Of a stretch of 64,000 nt of DNA, positions 26,901-43,132 are shown piece by piece. The notes under the pieces were generated by a model, which did not search any database, had not been told where the DNA came from, and saw only the letters and a list, made by a program, of their open reading frames with translations. Numbering within the stretch: position 1 is the stretch's first letter; the number at the start of each line of letters is the position of its first letter. This stretch comes from Metopolophium dirhodum (taxonomy: Eukaryota; Arthropoda; Insecta; Hemiptera; Aphididae). Made by a program: the position numbers and the translations under genes. The stretch is taken from assembly GCF_019925205.1 (NCBI RefSeq), contig NC_083560.1:56218270-56282269 (forward strand), in the 5' to 3' direction.

Positions 26901-29900
26901 TAATACGTACAGAGAGAGGTTTAATAATCACTGTAAAATGCATATATTATTATAATAAAAATGTGTACCTATATACCGTCAGCCGGTACGAGTGGATATA
27001 ATGATTGCAACTCTCTTTATTTTGATGGGCTTTCACTGCAGTGAGTACGAGGACGTGTTGTCGTACTGAAAACCATTAACCTAACGGCACAATTATTATG
27101 AAAATAATACCACATATCGTTTAATTTGATATACATATTTGTGTATATTGTTAATATTGTGATGGCTTGGTTAACAAACACGAATGATGAATTAACTCTA
27201 TCTATATTGTATATTATAAAAACAATATCGTTTTGACAAAAGCCAATAATACTCTCTACCTAGTTATCGTTTTCTACATTCACTATTAACGGGCCGCGAA
27301 CACAACATTATAAGTATGTAATAAGATATTATAATATTATATTATAATATTATATATTATTTACTATCAATTATATTGTCGGTCGGCGCTGGAATGCATT
27401 TTACATTGTTTCCGCGAATGTCCGGGGAAATAATTTTAATCCCTCGGCTCGGAGTTTCGTCACGGCAACTCAAGGATGATGTAGTTTCCGAAGTTTGGAT
27501 TCCGGAACTTTTGGGATTATATCCAGTAACCCCGGGAACGGGTCCCCGTGTAATGTACGCCGCGCCGCGTACGTATACATATAAACACCGGCGGCGGTAA
27601 GACTGCTGCCGGGTGGGTTGTGGTGCTTCGGATAGGGTGGGCGGCACTATAGTGTATGGTACGCTGGCGAGGGGGTGCACAGAGTATATATACGCGAGAG
27701 TGTGTATTCGGCGAAATTAGAACGGGTCTGACTGTTATAATTACAAACATTCATCAGAGTGTTGGGACGACCCCCGACGTGAAATTCCGCTGGAACGGAT
27801 GGAGAGTGAGTGAGTGGGACGGAGAAGTCGGAGGGAGCGGCGAGAGAGCGACTGCCGCGGCTTTTATGCGCACGTTGGCGGGCGTGCAGAGGGGTGGACG
27901 GCGCCATGTTGTTTCGGTGGTGCGTGCGCTTTTCTTCGCGTTTGGTTTTCTCCACCTCGCGCTACAGTTACATTTTGCGTGTGTCTGCACACACATAATA
28001 TATAAATATATATGTATATTATATATACACGACGTATTCTACGCATATGTAATATATTTGGGAATGTCGAGTGCGACGAATTTTTACATTTTCACCCGAA
28101 ACGAACGCTTTTAAAATATATATTGCGTGTATACATAATAGTAAACGCGGTACACTCTAATCGCTCACTCGCTATCGCAGGACATTTATAGCTACTATGT
28201 ATATATTCTCAGTGTACGTTATAATAAATGATATACCGTGGCAGCATCATTATACATAGTTCGAGCGACCAGTTTAATAATTTAACGTTTATTTGTGTTA
28301 TAAAATAAGCTAAACTAAAACTGTGCTTAGAATATACTAAATATCGCGTCATTATAATGTATGCTATTTTATTGTTGTATTATCGTTTCGCGTACGAAAA
28401 TTGTAGGTATTATAGTTGGAACGAAATGGCGATTACAAAATATATTATGTTGGTTTTACCGCGTTTCGTGGTTGGACGTATATTATGACCGGCTTGGCGA
28501 CCGTTGCAGCGGGCACTTGAAGCTTAGGTAATTTTTTCGCCGTCCGGTTGTAAATCAACGCTTAAGGTATACCTACCGTGGGCTAAATGTCTCAAACAGC
28601 CGATCCGGCAAATTGACTCTTGATTGAGATTTGATGGTGCGCAATAAAACGCGCGCGTGTTCGACGGGAACGCCGTGAAAATCCGAGGGACCCGAACCGT
28701 TACAGTAGGACATAAAAATCCAGCAAAGGCCAATAAAACGGTCGCCGGCGCAGTCCTGCAGTGCGACGATTGCGGTACTCGTACATATATACAATAAACT
28801 ATATACATATGTATAGAAAATGGCCACCGTTGCCCGTATCCTATTTTCGACGTTGAAATCTGCGTAAAATATTCAACACTAAATTCAAAAGGTCGTTTCA
28901 ACGTTTCCGTACCTACGGCAGTTAACGGCCCAAAAGTTGTATAAGACGAAAACATTTATTGATACATGCACGACGGTTTTTTCTCTATATATTTACATCG
29001 GTTGTACCTATGTATATCGCAATCGCCTGTAAACCCATACGGCGTGCACTCATTGATGTTATCTGGGAAATTAATGCTTGGCATTAACTAGGCACGGAAA
29101 ATACATTATTGTTTTTTAAACTTACTTAGTTAAAGAATATATTGAAGCATCTTAGATTTTTCCAACTAATTATAAACATATTTATATTGCATTACTCTAA
29201 TAATTTATAATTGTATAGTTAAAACTAATTATTAATTTTTTTTTTCACTGTATATTATATAATATATAATGATATAAAATACAAATAAACAGTTTAATAT
29301 TCTTTGATTTAATACTTGTAATTGTCTTAACATTTGTGTTCAACCTTAGAGCTATAGTGTGTTGAAATAAGAAGGAATACATTCTTGGACTATACCTGCA
29401 TTTTAAACAAAATATTTACAAAAATTTAAGTTGCACAATTTCTATAAGAAAGTAATTTAAAAAAATATTTTTACCTAGTTATTTATAATAATATTTTCCT
29501 TTATTATAACTTTAAACTTTTAAAGTTAAATATATTGCTTGTTGACTAATAACTTATAGCTTAACGTTACTAACTTCAGTAATTTTTTCATTTAATTTCC
29601 CACCTTTGAGAAAAATTATTATTATACTTGTTTTTAGACACGTTGCTTATGCTTCAATATAATAACATTATGATATAAAACACTTTAATAATGAAAAGAA
29701 TTGTACCTATTTTCTGTCGTCACTATAATATTATTATTATATGGCCACATGCGTGGGGTGTAGTAACGAAATTTTTTACTTGGTTTAATATTATATTACG
29801 CGGGCGGGGGCTCACAGCAGGTCGGAACACCCTATCGAAAAAATTTTCACGTCCCGTTTGCATTGGGTCCCGTCGACCGGAGATTAAATGATTTACTATG

Positions 29901-32900
29901 GCCCCAAACAGAGAGGGCGCCGCAAAACGTTAATGACGGCGGTAAGCTTTTCTTTACGCTTGGCCGACCTCGGGGCTGAGAAAAAAATGTACCCACACAC
30001 ACCAACACATAGACACACACAAGCTCACGGACACACACAATACACATACACATACAAAATTTATATTATATACATTTTTATACACAGATCCTCATGGGAA
30101 AATGTACAACGGTTTCTTTTCCTATATACATATATATGATGCGTGTGTGTGTATGTGTATAGGAAATATATATATAAAAAATACAACGACAACTTTTAGT
30201 TATTACGCGACAACCGCGTTATACTGTACGGCGTATATATAGGAACTGCGGCGTGCGAATCGGAGGAAAAATAACACTGTCAGACCCAGGGTCGGTGCTG
30301 TTGTAAGCTGGAGTGGTGGTGGTGTGGAGAGAGAAAAAAGTATAGTGTAGCACGCGTATAATTTCACGACTGGAATTCTTCCGTCCCGTGGGCCTTACGG
30401 TGCGCGTACTACACCTACCCCGCGCCGCCGCCGCCGCCGCACACGAGCTCGCGCCCGCGTAAATGATGATGACAATCCATTTTTTACAGAAAGTGATAAA
30501 AACCACCCTGGCAATTCCCCGAAGGCTAACGAGGGGACACGGACGATAACGCCGCCCGCACCACCGTTACCGCTGCAGCAGTGTATACTTCTAGAAACTG
30601 CTAAAAATGAACTGGCTCTCCGCGTGCGCATATATAGTGAGAGAGAGAAACCCTAACTGCTGCTGCAGGTCGATCTATCGGTTTTTAAAATGCCAGGTCA
30701 TCAACACGAAGACAGATGCAGACCCGTAATATACGTTATAATATATTATATAGACATTTTTCGAGCTCGTTTCCACTTTCACTTTTCGTTACATACTATT
30801 ATTATTGTTATTGCGAGCGTATAAAATAACGCGGTCATCGCTATCGCGTCTGTCGATGTATTGAGTAAACGTTGTTTCAATTAATACGCACGGAATAACT
30901 ATGAAAAAGTACATACAATTTCGAATTTGTAATGCTATACATAATATTATACATTACATACCATTGGTTTTAATATGATAAATTGTTTTGAGTATATATG
31001 ACGTTCTCGACAGTAGCACCAAACAGTGTGATTAATAGGTACTTTAATTTTTCGTCGTTTAATTAAAAAGAGATATTGTATATACATAGCTACCTATGTA
31101 ATATATATGTATCATGTACAGAAGACACAGTATAAGAAATTTAAATTTTGGAATCATGAGAGATAACGGTTCTATTCTGGAGAGTGGACTTAGAGAATAA
31201 TAATGCATTGTATTTTGCGAACTTAAAGATTTTTTCCGCGATACGCACAACTTAAACGACTTGCTCTTAATTACGTTTCAGGAATCGGGATGCGCTACAA
31301 TGTGATAGTAGTAGTATAGTGGTAGTGGAGGTTTGGGGAGTTGGATTGGAAAAATAAATAAGAGATAGCGGCACCGAGAGATCGAGTTTAGAGAGTGGGT
31401 TTTTTGAAGGCAACACATTAAGTCATAAATTACAAAACGCAATTCCGCGCGACGCTTGGCAAAAGCAAGCGAAAAAGTTTTTCTCATTCAATGCCCCCCT
31501 TCCTTTCTGCTGGAGAGGGTAGATGAAAACAGATATTATTATAATATAAGAGAACGAAAAGACGACTCACAAAAAAAAAGGAAGAAAAAGTAGAAGATAT
31601 ATATATATATTTATGCACGCGTGAGTAATAAATAAAAATAATAGGAATAAAACGAATTCTCATTAAATATTAATAAGAAACGAAATAAAAACAGAGTTAT
31701 CTCGAATACACTGCGGGAGGAAGGGAGTGTGCTATATATGTATAGGAAATCTAAAGTTGAGAAAAATGAAAATAACGAAATAAGAATAACTGTGTGTACT
31801 CAACAGGTGAAGTGAGGTAGGAAGTTTGTGACGACAATTGCATAGGGGCCGCCGTGGAAAAACAACCGGTAAATTTAAAACGTGAGAAAGTTTATATCAG
31901 GAAAAGGAGACGACGAACATTTGATAATAAAAGTTTAAAAGTAATAGGCGGAATGGGAATTACGTGCCGTAGGGGATGGGGCGCGAAGTGAAATGAGGTT
32001 GAAAATCACCTGAGAAAGATGAGAACTTATGTGATAAGACGACGGAAGAAGCGTAACGAGAATTTGCTATTGCGACGCGCGCCGTTACTTGTTTGAAATA
32101 AACGAAAAATGAATCCTGGGGGTTGATGCAGCTCCTTTTTTTTCAAGCATTCATATGGGAGGGTGTATCCTTCGGTAAATCGGCAGTGAGCGAAAATATA
32201 CGCGCTAGAATGGAGAAAATGTTGAATGACCCGGAAAATATTCATACACAGTAGAGTTATGACGGAGGACAAATTCGTTTCTTTATGGATGCTTCCTCTT
32301 TCTTTTGTTCTCTCTTTTTTTTCACATTATAATGGTGCATGTATGCGAAATCAGCGTATAAAAAAAATGAGTGCGACAATAATATACATATACTACGAAA
32401 ATTCCAATTAAATATGCATCGGCGATTTTGGAACCTTGTCAAAAAGTTACTTACACGAATGTTATTCGAAGAAAAAAAATTATTGTCTGTAGCAGCATTA
32501 ACTTTTTTCATAAACTCTTAAATTCTGCATTGAATAAATATAATTCATATATTTACATTAATTTTAATTGATCATTATAGAGGTGGGTGTTGTGTAATCT
32601 CGTGTGCAATATAATTGTGAAATAAAAATGTTTTTTTTTTCCATCAGGGTGGGATAATATATAACTGCAGCACACCTACGCGGCTACGCGTATTCTTGTC
32701 AAAGTTTTTTCAATTTCAACGTTTTTTCTTTTTTAATATTTTAACTTCGCTATTTTGTTTGAGATAAAAACACGGAAACGTCTAAACTGAAAAGTTGAAG
32801 GGAGTATGGCGGTTGTTTCCCTGGGGCAAAATAACCGACAATTGTTTAGTATTGCGTCCTATATAGAGGGAATCTGTTGCGCGTGTACGAGATATACATA

Positions 32901-35900
32901 AAACTCGTTTAGAGGACCTCTCATTGGCTAATTGTTTTTAACGGTAATTACCCGGCGACGGCAACGGCAGCATTAGCTTCCCACCCCATCCCTTTAAGAG
33001 AAAATGACCGCATTTCCAAGACATAATCGCTAGTGTATTCCTTCCGTCGGCCAATGTAAGGAAATGCAATTGAATTTCGCTTTTCCCGACGGATGTCACC
33101 AATTAATGTTTCCGCTTTTATAGGTTTCCCATTAGCATAATTAATACTATATATATATACATATATCATGTATACTTGCATAATACGTTTAGTATTTTGT
33201 ACTTTTTAAAATTAAAGAACTTTCAAAAACAATTAACATATTAATAGATAGAATAATCAAACTTAACTGATTATTACAATCAGTAATACACTAATGTTTT
33301 ATACATTATAAAACACTCGATTTTGTTTAATTGTTTAAAATATACAGTTTAATGTTAATATTCTATAGTTAACATATATATATATATATACATTAGTATA
33401 TACGTAAATGTATTGCCAATTATGCGTTTGGTAATGTCAATAGAACTTTTGTCCCGATATCCCCTAATACGTTTGTCGGAGGGCTAGCTATTACAAACGT
33501 TAGAAATAAATCATTATTTGTAGGATTTGCTGCAAACAAATAATACCGTCAAGAAAACCCGGAGATTTGGCATGAAACAGGGAGCAAAAGGGAAACAATT
33601 TCGAATCGGATATAAGAGGCTACTTAGACCCGTAACAGGGGCTATGTTATTTTAGAAGGGACGGTAGCGTCGACCCTTTAGGTCATGTTCAAGGAAATTG
33701 TATTTTTATTAAAACTATGACTATTTTATAAAATAAATCGAATCCGTCTCAAATAGGTGCATGTTTTGAAACTCATTGTAAAATTCAAACTCAAAATAAT
33801 AAAAGGGTTTAAAATTGTCTTTTATTAGAAAAATATTTTTTAAAAAAATTAACGCAGCTGCAATAAATGTAGCTACATCTATGAAACTTATCATTCTATT
33901 AAATATTTATTATGTTTATATACTATACGATGGTCGTTACAATATAACATCATAACTAATAAAGGTTTCAAAATATAGTTTCTATATATTTTTATTTTTC
34001 TAAGGTCGTAAGTTGTAATTCGTATGTAATTGATAGTAAAGGAAAGGTTATTTTAGAGGGATTTACTGTTCTTAGTATTATATGAGAAAGTTTGTCTTGA
34101 CAGAAACTCCACAATGGTAGTGGTAACATTTCGCTAGTCATGAGGTGTATATATATATATAGGACATAGTAGAAGCATTGCACACAACGACTCCCGGTGG
34201 AGTAATATAGGAGCCCTAATAGTCTTCCAAACACCTTTTTAATGAACTACCCCCCGGGTCCACCACCAGCCAACACTACACTACTTCACCCTATCGTACC
34301 CCTCTTCTCTCCTCCATGCGCTTTCTTACTTCTCTTTTCTCTGTGTCGGCCAAGATGATCCGTCTTGTCTCCCTTTTCTCTGGTTACAACCCTGTATTCA
34401 ACGGGGATCTGTCTATATCCTCCTTATTGCCTTTTTCCCCAACTCATCGTCGTCGCAATAAATAAGAATTCCGATTTTTTGCGCCGGGATTTTATTATTA
34501 CCTTCACGAGCTTATTGGAATGTATTATCCTACTATATTATTATTTTATAAAATTCCACACGCACATAATATATTTCTGGTATATATATTGTACTATACA
34601 TATACAGTATATTTTGGTCGGCCCTATTACACACTGCGTACTTTCGTCCGTAACAAGGTTTTACATTTGATTTAACTAATATTATTGTAAATTATAATTT
34701 TTTAAGCACTTATTATATTCTTACATTTAATAACAGGATATAAATAAAGTTAATATGCCTCATTTTAAACTATAACCGTATGGTCGTATACCATACCTAA
34801 ATATAGTATTTCAACATCACGACTCTGCAGTAGTATCGAATACAATTATTAAAATGCGAATTTAATGATATAATGTATTAAATATTTCTATAAATTAAAT
34901 TAGGTAAGTACTAAAAAATATCAATAGTAAAATAATATATTTTTTTTAAATTCATGTGCGATAATATTATAATAGAAAACAGTTAAGGTATAATGTCTTT
35001 ATATGTGTTTGTGTCTAAAAAAAAAATTGTGGAATTAATCAAACTCATACGGTGACAAAATAAGAGTAGCAGTATAGAACTTACAATAGAATCCTGGGGA
35101 TGATAGAATTGTACGAGAATTGGCTGTCTGTGCATACGGTGTGGAAAATGAGGAAATGTATAGAAGAGGGGGAGAAACAGAGAGGGAATCGAGCAACATA
35201 GTCGGGAAAAGGGAAGAGAAGGGAGAAAGTATGCCGAGTATGGAAATGTAAGGGTATATATCATTCTGGTCTGACAGTGTAATTTCTCTTATCAGTCCGA
35301 CATAGCGCAAATGTTACAAAACTACAGATGCTGCAGTTTTCTCTCGTTCTTCGCCCAACCTTCATCCCCTTCGTGTCCCCGCAACAAGCATCCACCGTTG
35401 CCGACCGGCTTTCATCAGAAACCGTGAATAAACGGAAGTGCTCCGTTGTACACAATTTCCCACCGTCTCTCTTAGAGCGTCTACCGCTATTCTAATTTCA
35501 TATTTCTATTAACGCGAAGAAAAAAATAAGAAATACTCGGCAAAAACAAAAAATAAAATATATTTTAATACCATGGAATTCATGCGTGTAGCATGTTGTT
35601 ATACTATAGTAACCGGCGGTGACGTATATAATGATATATCGAAATTGCGTATTTTATAATTCCGAATGTGATTTTAAAGCGTGTTGCGGAAGCGGCCAAA
35701 AATAATGAGAGAAACCGTGCCGGATCATTAGTCTCTTCGGTATAGTGCAGTTTTTGTATGAACGAAAGGGATGTACGAAGTTCCCCTTTTGTCCCGTGTA
35801 TTCCGGTCGGTCGTTGTGAGTTAGTGATAACAACGGCAGCAGTGATCGGACACAAGGGAGGCCGCCGTCCTTTCCGCTCTGTGACTGTATCTTTACAAAC

Positions 35901-36890
35901 TTAATGGTCTGGATTAAATACGGCCAGAGTTCTGAAATATTTTTGTCCCGTATTTATTTTATCTATACATATATATATACATTATTATATACGCTTTCCC
36001 CTAACATGACCGATACACATTTCACAAACTCCTAGATATAATATATATTTATTTTTTCGTCTCGCAGTGTTTGTTTTTGTTGTTTTTGAGAACAGACGAG
36101 AACAGTTAACGGCGCCGAGTATACGAGCTGAAGAGGCGAACTGTTATTTTAAAAATTAAACAAATAGAATAAAAATATAAAAATATACGCGTTATCACAA
36201 ACATTGTATGTAATATGTAGGACTCTATACTATGTACGTATGAATGCAGCTTCAGAACGATGATCATAATCGTGTCAATTGATGTAAACTGTTTATATCC
36301 GTTTGTCGCACTTGCATGATACTCGCATAAAAACGTCTACGAGGGGATTGTTCGTCTCAATCAGACGCCGCCGGCCGCGGCGTAAACGCATATAACTCCG
36401 TAGGACAAGTACCACCGTCCGTATATCTCTATATCTGTGTGTACTATTTAATACTACTATAATCATAACGCGTTATGATGGACTATAGGTATGGCTTGTA
36501 ATCCTGTATAATACGAATGTCCGACAATTATATACGAATTTGACGACGATAACCTACTTGTGAGTGCGACTAAACGTCGACGTGTTCCGTACCTATTGTT
36601 CAACTCGTTTTCTGTTAATTGAAAAGCAACAAATCGACGTCTTCTAATTCGTTCACGTTTTCCGCCTGATTCCGGGCTGTCACACATTTTATCGGTATCT
36701 AAACCGTATAGTTTCAATATGAGAGATGTGTAAAATATTTTTACTTGCATATTACATTTACTTTCGAGCTATCGCGTGAATGCTCTTTTCGTGGATACTA
36801 GTAAATATGTGCTGCGGAAAAGCTCACAGAGATTCCCTTTATTTATAGGCTTTACGCACACGCACACATGAGAACGCTCTTCGCTATACT

Positions 36891-36922
<32 letters not shown>

Positions 36923-39900
36923 CATGCCTCTTCGTCTTTGGAAGTCCTATCACACAGTTTTTCATCACGTCGTCCTTTGGGAACCTGCAGCAGCATCAAC
37001 CCCTTGTTATTTATGGATCTCGGGCGTTATTTTCACGCTCCAGCGGCCCGTTCCTCTTCTTCGTCGTTTTATTTATTTTTTTTTTACGGCGTAGGGAAAA
37101 ATAAATCCTACTCTATATTCTCTACATGTCAATAATAACTAAATTAAAAAAAAAATAATAATAAAACTATTTTTTCTTATATTATAATATATAATATTAC
37201 CTACCTACATATGATTTTTATATTATTATAATATAAATTAAGTTTAGAATTAACATACAATATATTATATTCCTTTCAACGCGAGATTTTGTCATAAAAT
37301 ATGTTTTCACAAGAATAATTGATAAAATAAAACTATAGATGGTCATATATTTTAGTCTATACCCGTGGTTCCATAAAGAATATACCTATTACCCATATAT
37401 AATATTATTTACGTATAGCTTTATAATCACAACAATTTTTTTCGTGGTTTTAATCTAAAGTATACAATAACGAATATGTGTGCCATTCTAATATATATAT
37501 ACTTTTAAATGAAATTAGTATCGAAGAATACGCGGGGTGGGTCTTTTATTTTACCGTTGTATATAATATAATATACACACACACACGCAGATAATATATG
37601 TATACATAACAAGAATTCCATTGGGATTGTAGCATTGTGTAACTCGGGTAATTGGTTACACTCGGTTGCCAGGATGGATATTATACATAGATGTGTATAT
37701 TATTATAGATGTATTATACACTCACACAAGCGCTGCAGACCTCCAAACACACACATATATAACACGGCGCTCTCACATTAACGCGCTAAGCCCCTTCGGT
37801 TCATTATGCAAGATGCGCGAGTAATTTGATTTTGATATAAAACCGTAAGCGAGATAATTTAATATACACGCACGCGGGCCGGTCGTGGGGAGGTGTGGGA
37901 GGTATCCCTTTTCTCCTTATCCGCGCGGCAGAAACGAGTTTGTTGAAATTCGAGTACTTTTCAAATTCAAATCGCCTAATGCACTATATTGCGACGGACG
38001 CCATGTACTGTATAATATAGCGCACACGCTATATATTACTATGCACGCGTAATTGACGCGGAATTAATACTCACGGGCGTCGCGGTGATATCGCTGCGAC
38101 ATGACTATACATAGATTATACGACGACGATATACATCATAATATTATAATCATTATAATAATATGCGTGGTATATATTATGACATTATGTATATTATAAT
38201 ATAAAAGTTTAACCACAACGATATACACGACATAGAATCGCAGCTGCGACGGAATAAAATGATAAAACGTCAAGATTTCGATTCGATAAAAATTAGACGT
38301 TTGCTTTGTTTTGATTTTATTAAAGCGCAGAAATATGATAATTTGAAAAAAAAAAACGATTCTGATTGTAACTATTGTGGAAAATTCAATATTAAAATAC
38401 GGTAAATGATATTTCAAATAATTCAAAATAATTAAATACACATTGATCAACGCACAATAACCCTTGAATTTAAATCGCTATTATAATGTTCAAGCATTGT
38501 TCTTAAATTATAACGAAAACACAGAAAAAATGAATTTGTTAGTAAAGCCGTAAGTTGCTGTGTTGCCGTGATTTTTCGGCAACTCTATTATTTAATGATA
38601 TCGCGGGAAAACCAAATAACGACCCTCCTCGTAAAGTACGATATTCACGACGTGATCGTCCAACTCGCTACCGGAAACACGGTAAGCGCGGATGATGATC
38701 GGATCATTCTTCGTATACCAAAAAAACATAAAAAATGATTACGGACATAAAACAATAAATAATATCAACTACGGCATCGCGTTAGTCGTACCCGCATGCG
38801 TGTTGTCTCCGTCTTACTAACGCATAATATATATCAACATGTTCGTCCAGCAGTTCCAATTTTCTGTTGTTGGCTTAAATATTAGAGTTAATTGACCTAT
38901 TAACAATCTTAAATGTAAGAACATTAACTATGTTCTCTTGATGGTTTTTTTATGAACTTTTAATTTTTAAGCGAGTTTTGAGTATATAATATATTATAAT
39001 TTTAAAACGCTTTTAATTCACTTACCAACTATAATATATGCTAACAACACAAAATTAAAACTGCTGGACGTTGTATTTTGGTATATTATGCGTTATTACT
39101 GCGTTAGTAAGACTGAGACCACATATATTTGCGGGTACGGCGTCCTCGTAAAAAAAATACCATAATATCAGAATCGTCAAATACATACGTCACGCGGGAA
39201 TTGGAAATCATATTATATTACCTACCTATATACGTTATTATTATTATGGTAGGTGAGATTCGACTCGAAGAATGTCCGGCTACGAATAAATACACTAGCG
39301 CGCGAGTACCTACACGCAGACGCACAAACACGCGCGCACAGACGAATCTCGTTTTGCGGTCGTTTTATGCGACTGCATCTATACACACACATGCACACAC
39401 ACACACATACACGTATTCGCGCGTTTAATAATATAATATGTAAGTTTGTGCGCTCGTGTGTGTGTGTGTGTGTGTGCGCGCAAATCCTCTTAAACAATGC
39501 AAAACCGCTTTTGTGCGTGCCAACTATAATATTATTATAAGGGAGACGCACGGGCGAGTGTATTACGTTATTGCGGACACAGCGGGTCGCGCCGGCAATG
39601 GGACATGAACGATCGTTATCGTTTAATCGTCTGAAATATTCACTCCGTGGCCCCAAGGACAAATGCGGCGACGACGACGACGACTGCGACGACCGCGACG
39701 TCGACGTCGACGTGCCATTATATTATAGTACACATTATTATATATAATATATATAGGTATATATTATTATGTATAGAGGGAGTGAGAGAGACAGAGTGAG
39801 TGAGAGACACACACACAAATCGGCTCGGGCAACCAGCCCGACGTGTAAACCGGTTCACTCGACGTCGCGTTATGGACGGATATGCGAGAGTATATTATTA

Positions 39901-42900
39901 TTATTATTATAAGAGATAATATATATTATACGATGTAATATTATTATATTATAATATTATGTCGATCGTACACGATAGATCGGTAAAAGAACTGTGCGTT
40001 TGGATTGAGATGAATACTTTTCGCGCATTTTTTTTCCACCGCCGTCAATCGGACCTCTAGGACTTCGATCAACATTATGCACACTCGTACACGGACATTA
40101 TAAGTACTTAACGTTTTCGACATCTCCTCCGCGTCGACGGGACGTCCGCGGCACCTAAGCAGCAGCAGCGCCTAACCCGTTATATCCGTACGGGTATCGT
40201 GTGAAAACTTCGGGCGGATATCGCGACAATTATATCATTATTATAATATATGCGTGCGATCGTTGCACAATATATTTCCACTCGGCTCTTCGAATTATAA
40301 TAATAATCGATCGATGCACTCTCATCCGGCACGCCGTCGCGCTGCAAAACCTAATAATTGCATTAGTGGCGCACAATGGACCGGCATGACAACAACACTA
40401 GGAGCGAGGTGGGAGGCGCACACACACGAGCGCGGGTGTATAAATGTGCGCGTGGAATGATGCAACTCGGGGCTAATTTCATCAATATTAGTGTGGAACA
40501 CCGCGTCACCACCCCCGTCGCTCGGCCCGCTGCAGAATCCGCTGTCGCGGGCTGGCGTCATCATCGCTATATGGAACGGCGTGCACTATACTATATTATC
40601 GCTCTTTCCTCGTCTTTTCTCTCACTCTATCTCTCTCACGTCCTCTCCCGCACCCTCACCCCCGTCGTGTAGTCTCGTCATCATCGTATAGTCGTAGTCA
40701 TCGTCGTCGTCGTAGTCGTCGCCATCGACCACATGGCCCATAATCCATAATGGACCATTTCCATTAGCATACATTGTCACCTCTTGTCATCCGTCTGCGG
40801 CAACGGTAACGGCGTCGGTGGCGGCGGGCAGACACCACCACTCGTGTTATACGCCATTATCACCGCCACTCTGTGAGAGCGTCCCATAAAAATAATAATA
40901 ATAATAATAAACCTTTTTTTTCAGCCACCGCGACGTCATAACTACCATTTATTTTTACGCTCTATACCTAGTATCTACGTGTATAATATTATATTATTTA
41001 TATTCGATTTAAAATTCTCAAACTCGTTTCCTTTTTTTTAAATAAACCAGCAATCTTACGTACTTATGTAATACATATGTATATAAATATATATATATAT
41101 ATAGATATACCGGTTTTACAAACTATCGATTTAATATATTATATATATAGAGGTACCTATACAATATTATTGTTGGTATTTTTTATTTTTCCATAATAAA
41201 TATTTATCGTGACCCTCCGCTGCGTCGTACGCATACGCATTACAAGAAACGCGCCAGGCTTTGTGTACCGCTAAATCGAATACGCGTTTTACGAACGCAA
41301 TTGTTTTATTAATAATGTTTTTTAATTAAAAAGACACGCGTTAATTATTATTCGCCCCTTGGTTGCCATAATAATAGTAATAATAATAATAATAATATCA
41401 CCATTCGTCGTTGAACGCAACAAAAACAATCACTGCGCGAACGCAAGGAAAAAGATTTGTTAACATAAAACGAAGCGTCTGTAAAGGGTTGAACAAAAAA
41501 GGGGTACATTTTCTATCGCCTATTCAATTAACTCCATTGAATTTAAAAAACCGCGTACGATATTTCAATACTTAAGTTTCCGCACAATCAACCTACGCTA
41601 TACATGTATTACATTCAAATATTATACACTCACCTATATGTGTCTGCAGTTGTGTGTATTTACTTATTCAAACTTTGTTACCACGTAAAAAACTTACGGA
41701 GTGCTAGAGAGCAATATATACATATATATACACTATATATTTTATGTACCTTCTCTTGTATACATAAGATATTATACTGCACGGATACACGGTTCGAAAA
41801 TGCAACGACTCGTGCATATCGTACCTACCTGCTTACAACTTTTCGTCTTCAAAACCGATTGAATTTATTTCTTTTGATTAATTTCGAACATAAATTTAAC
41901 TATCTTGGCGCGACATCGCGCGACACACCCATACGCATGTGTACACATATTTTATATATACACATATTGGTTTACGTATACCGGTACGTAACGGGCATAT
42001 AATAATATTATGTATCGTGTATATAATGCGACGAGGGGCATCATAATACGCATAATATAATATATATATAATATCATACGAATTGAAAACCACAAAGTAA
42101 TTTTCGTTCGGCTTGCATGCCTCCTTTTCCTTCTCCTCCTCAACTTCATAACCTTAAATATCGGCGTCTTCCCGCGTGCGGCTCTGCTGCAGCAGTGTGT
42201 ATATTATACGACCACGGAAGTAAAATGTTTCCGGAGCTGCAGCGTTTAATGACCATAGTTTCTATGCGAGTCGCGCGCGCGTGTATACCTATACCGCGCG
42301 TAGTTTCGGCTTTGGCGTCGGCAAATAACTTTTCTCACCCGGAAAATAGATGGCCAGTCCTCCACCGGATTGGGGGGAAACGGTATACATAGGTATACAT
42401 GCCGCATATATGTGCACCGCGTTTTTTCCTATTTCGTTCCCGGCGGGAATATTTATCTGTTACGGTCTCGAATTTAGATTGGTTTGTTTGCAGCGCGGAC
42501 GCTGCTCCATGCATATAGCTACCACGCGGGCGGGCACGCCAAGGGTCAAAAATCGGGATTTGGCTCGCCCTTTTCCCCCTGCAGCGCCGCGTATAAACCG
42601 TTACTATTTTTCCCGGCACGTTGCGGCGGCTACGTGTCCCGGCGTGTATATCACCTGATTAGGAGAGAGACGCGTTATATTATTATTATATATATATATC
42701 TAAAGCTCTTGCGCGCGGTTTCCGATCAAAAAAATATCCTTCATAATTCTTAATATTCCACGCGGGACCGACGATTTACCGGACGCGCCCGGCTTTCGTA
42801 TATAATAATATTATCTAAATTGCGCGACGGTTCGCCATTTCCGCCGTGGGTAGAATTCGACCTACGGGCAAGCACTCACGCGCACACATCGTCGTCATCC

Positions 42901-43063
42901 CGACTGCAATTCAACGAAAAAATGGAAATACTCATCGCGTATGTTATAATATGTTATCGTATTGCATTTTTTTATTTTATATTATACTTTCATTAACGGA
43001 TTACACTTAATCGATTATCGCAGGCGCTCGCTTATATATAATAATATATAATAATATACGTCG

Positions 43064-43132
<69 letters not shown>

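Noticed and set aside
27331..27360. AT-rich palindrome TATTATAATATTATATTATAATA
   Set aside because: One of many low-complexity ATA/TAT runs in the window. Self-complementarity is expected by chance at this composition.
27376..27955. Overlapping open frames on both strands in a GC-rich stretch
   Set aside because: Both strands are open over the same bases and neither product has a recognisable domain. This is best explained by low stop density.
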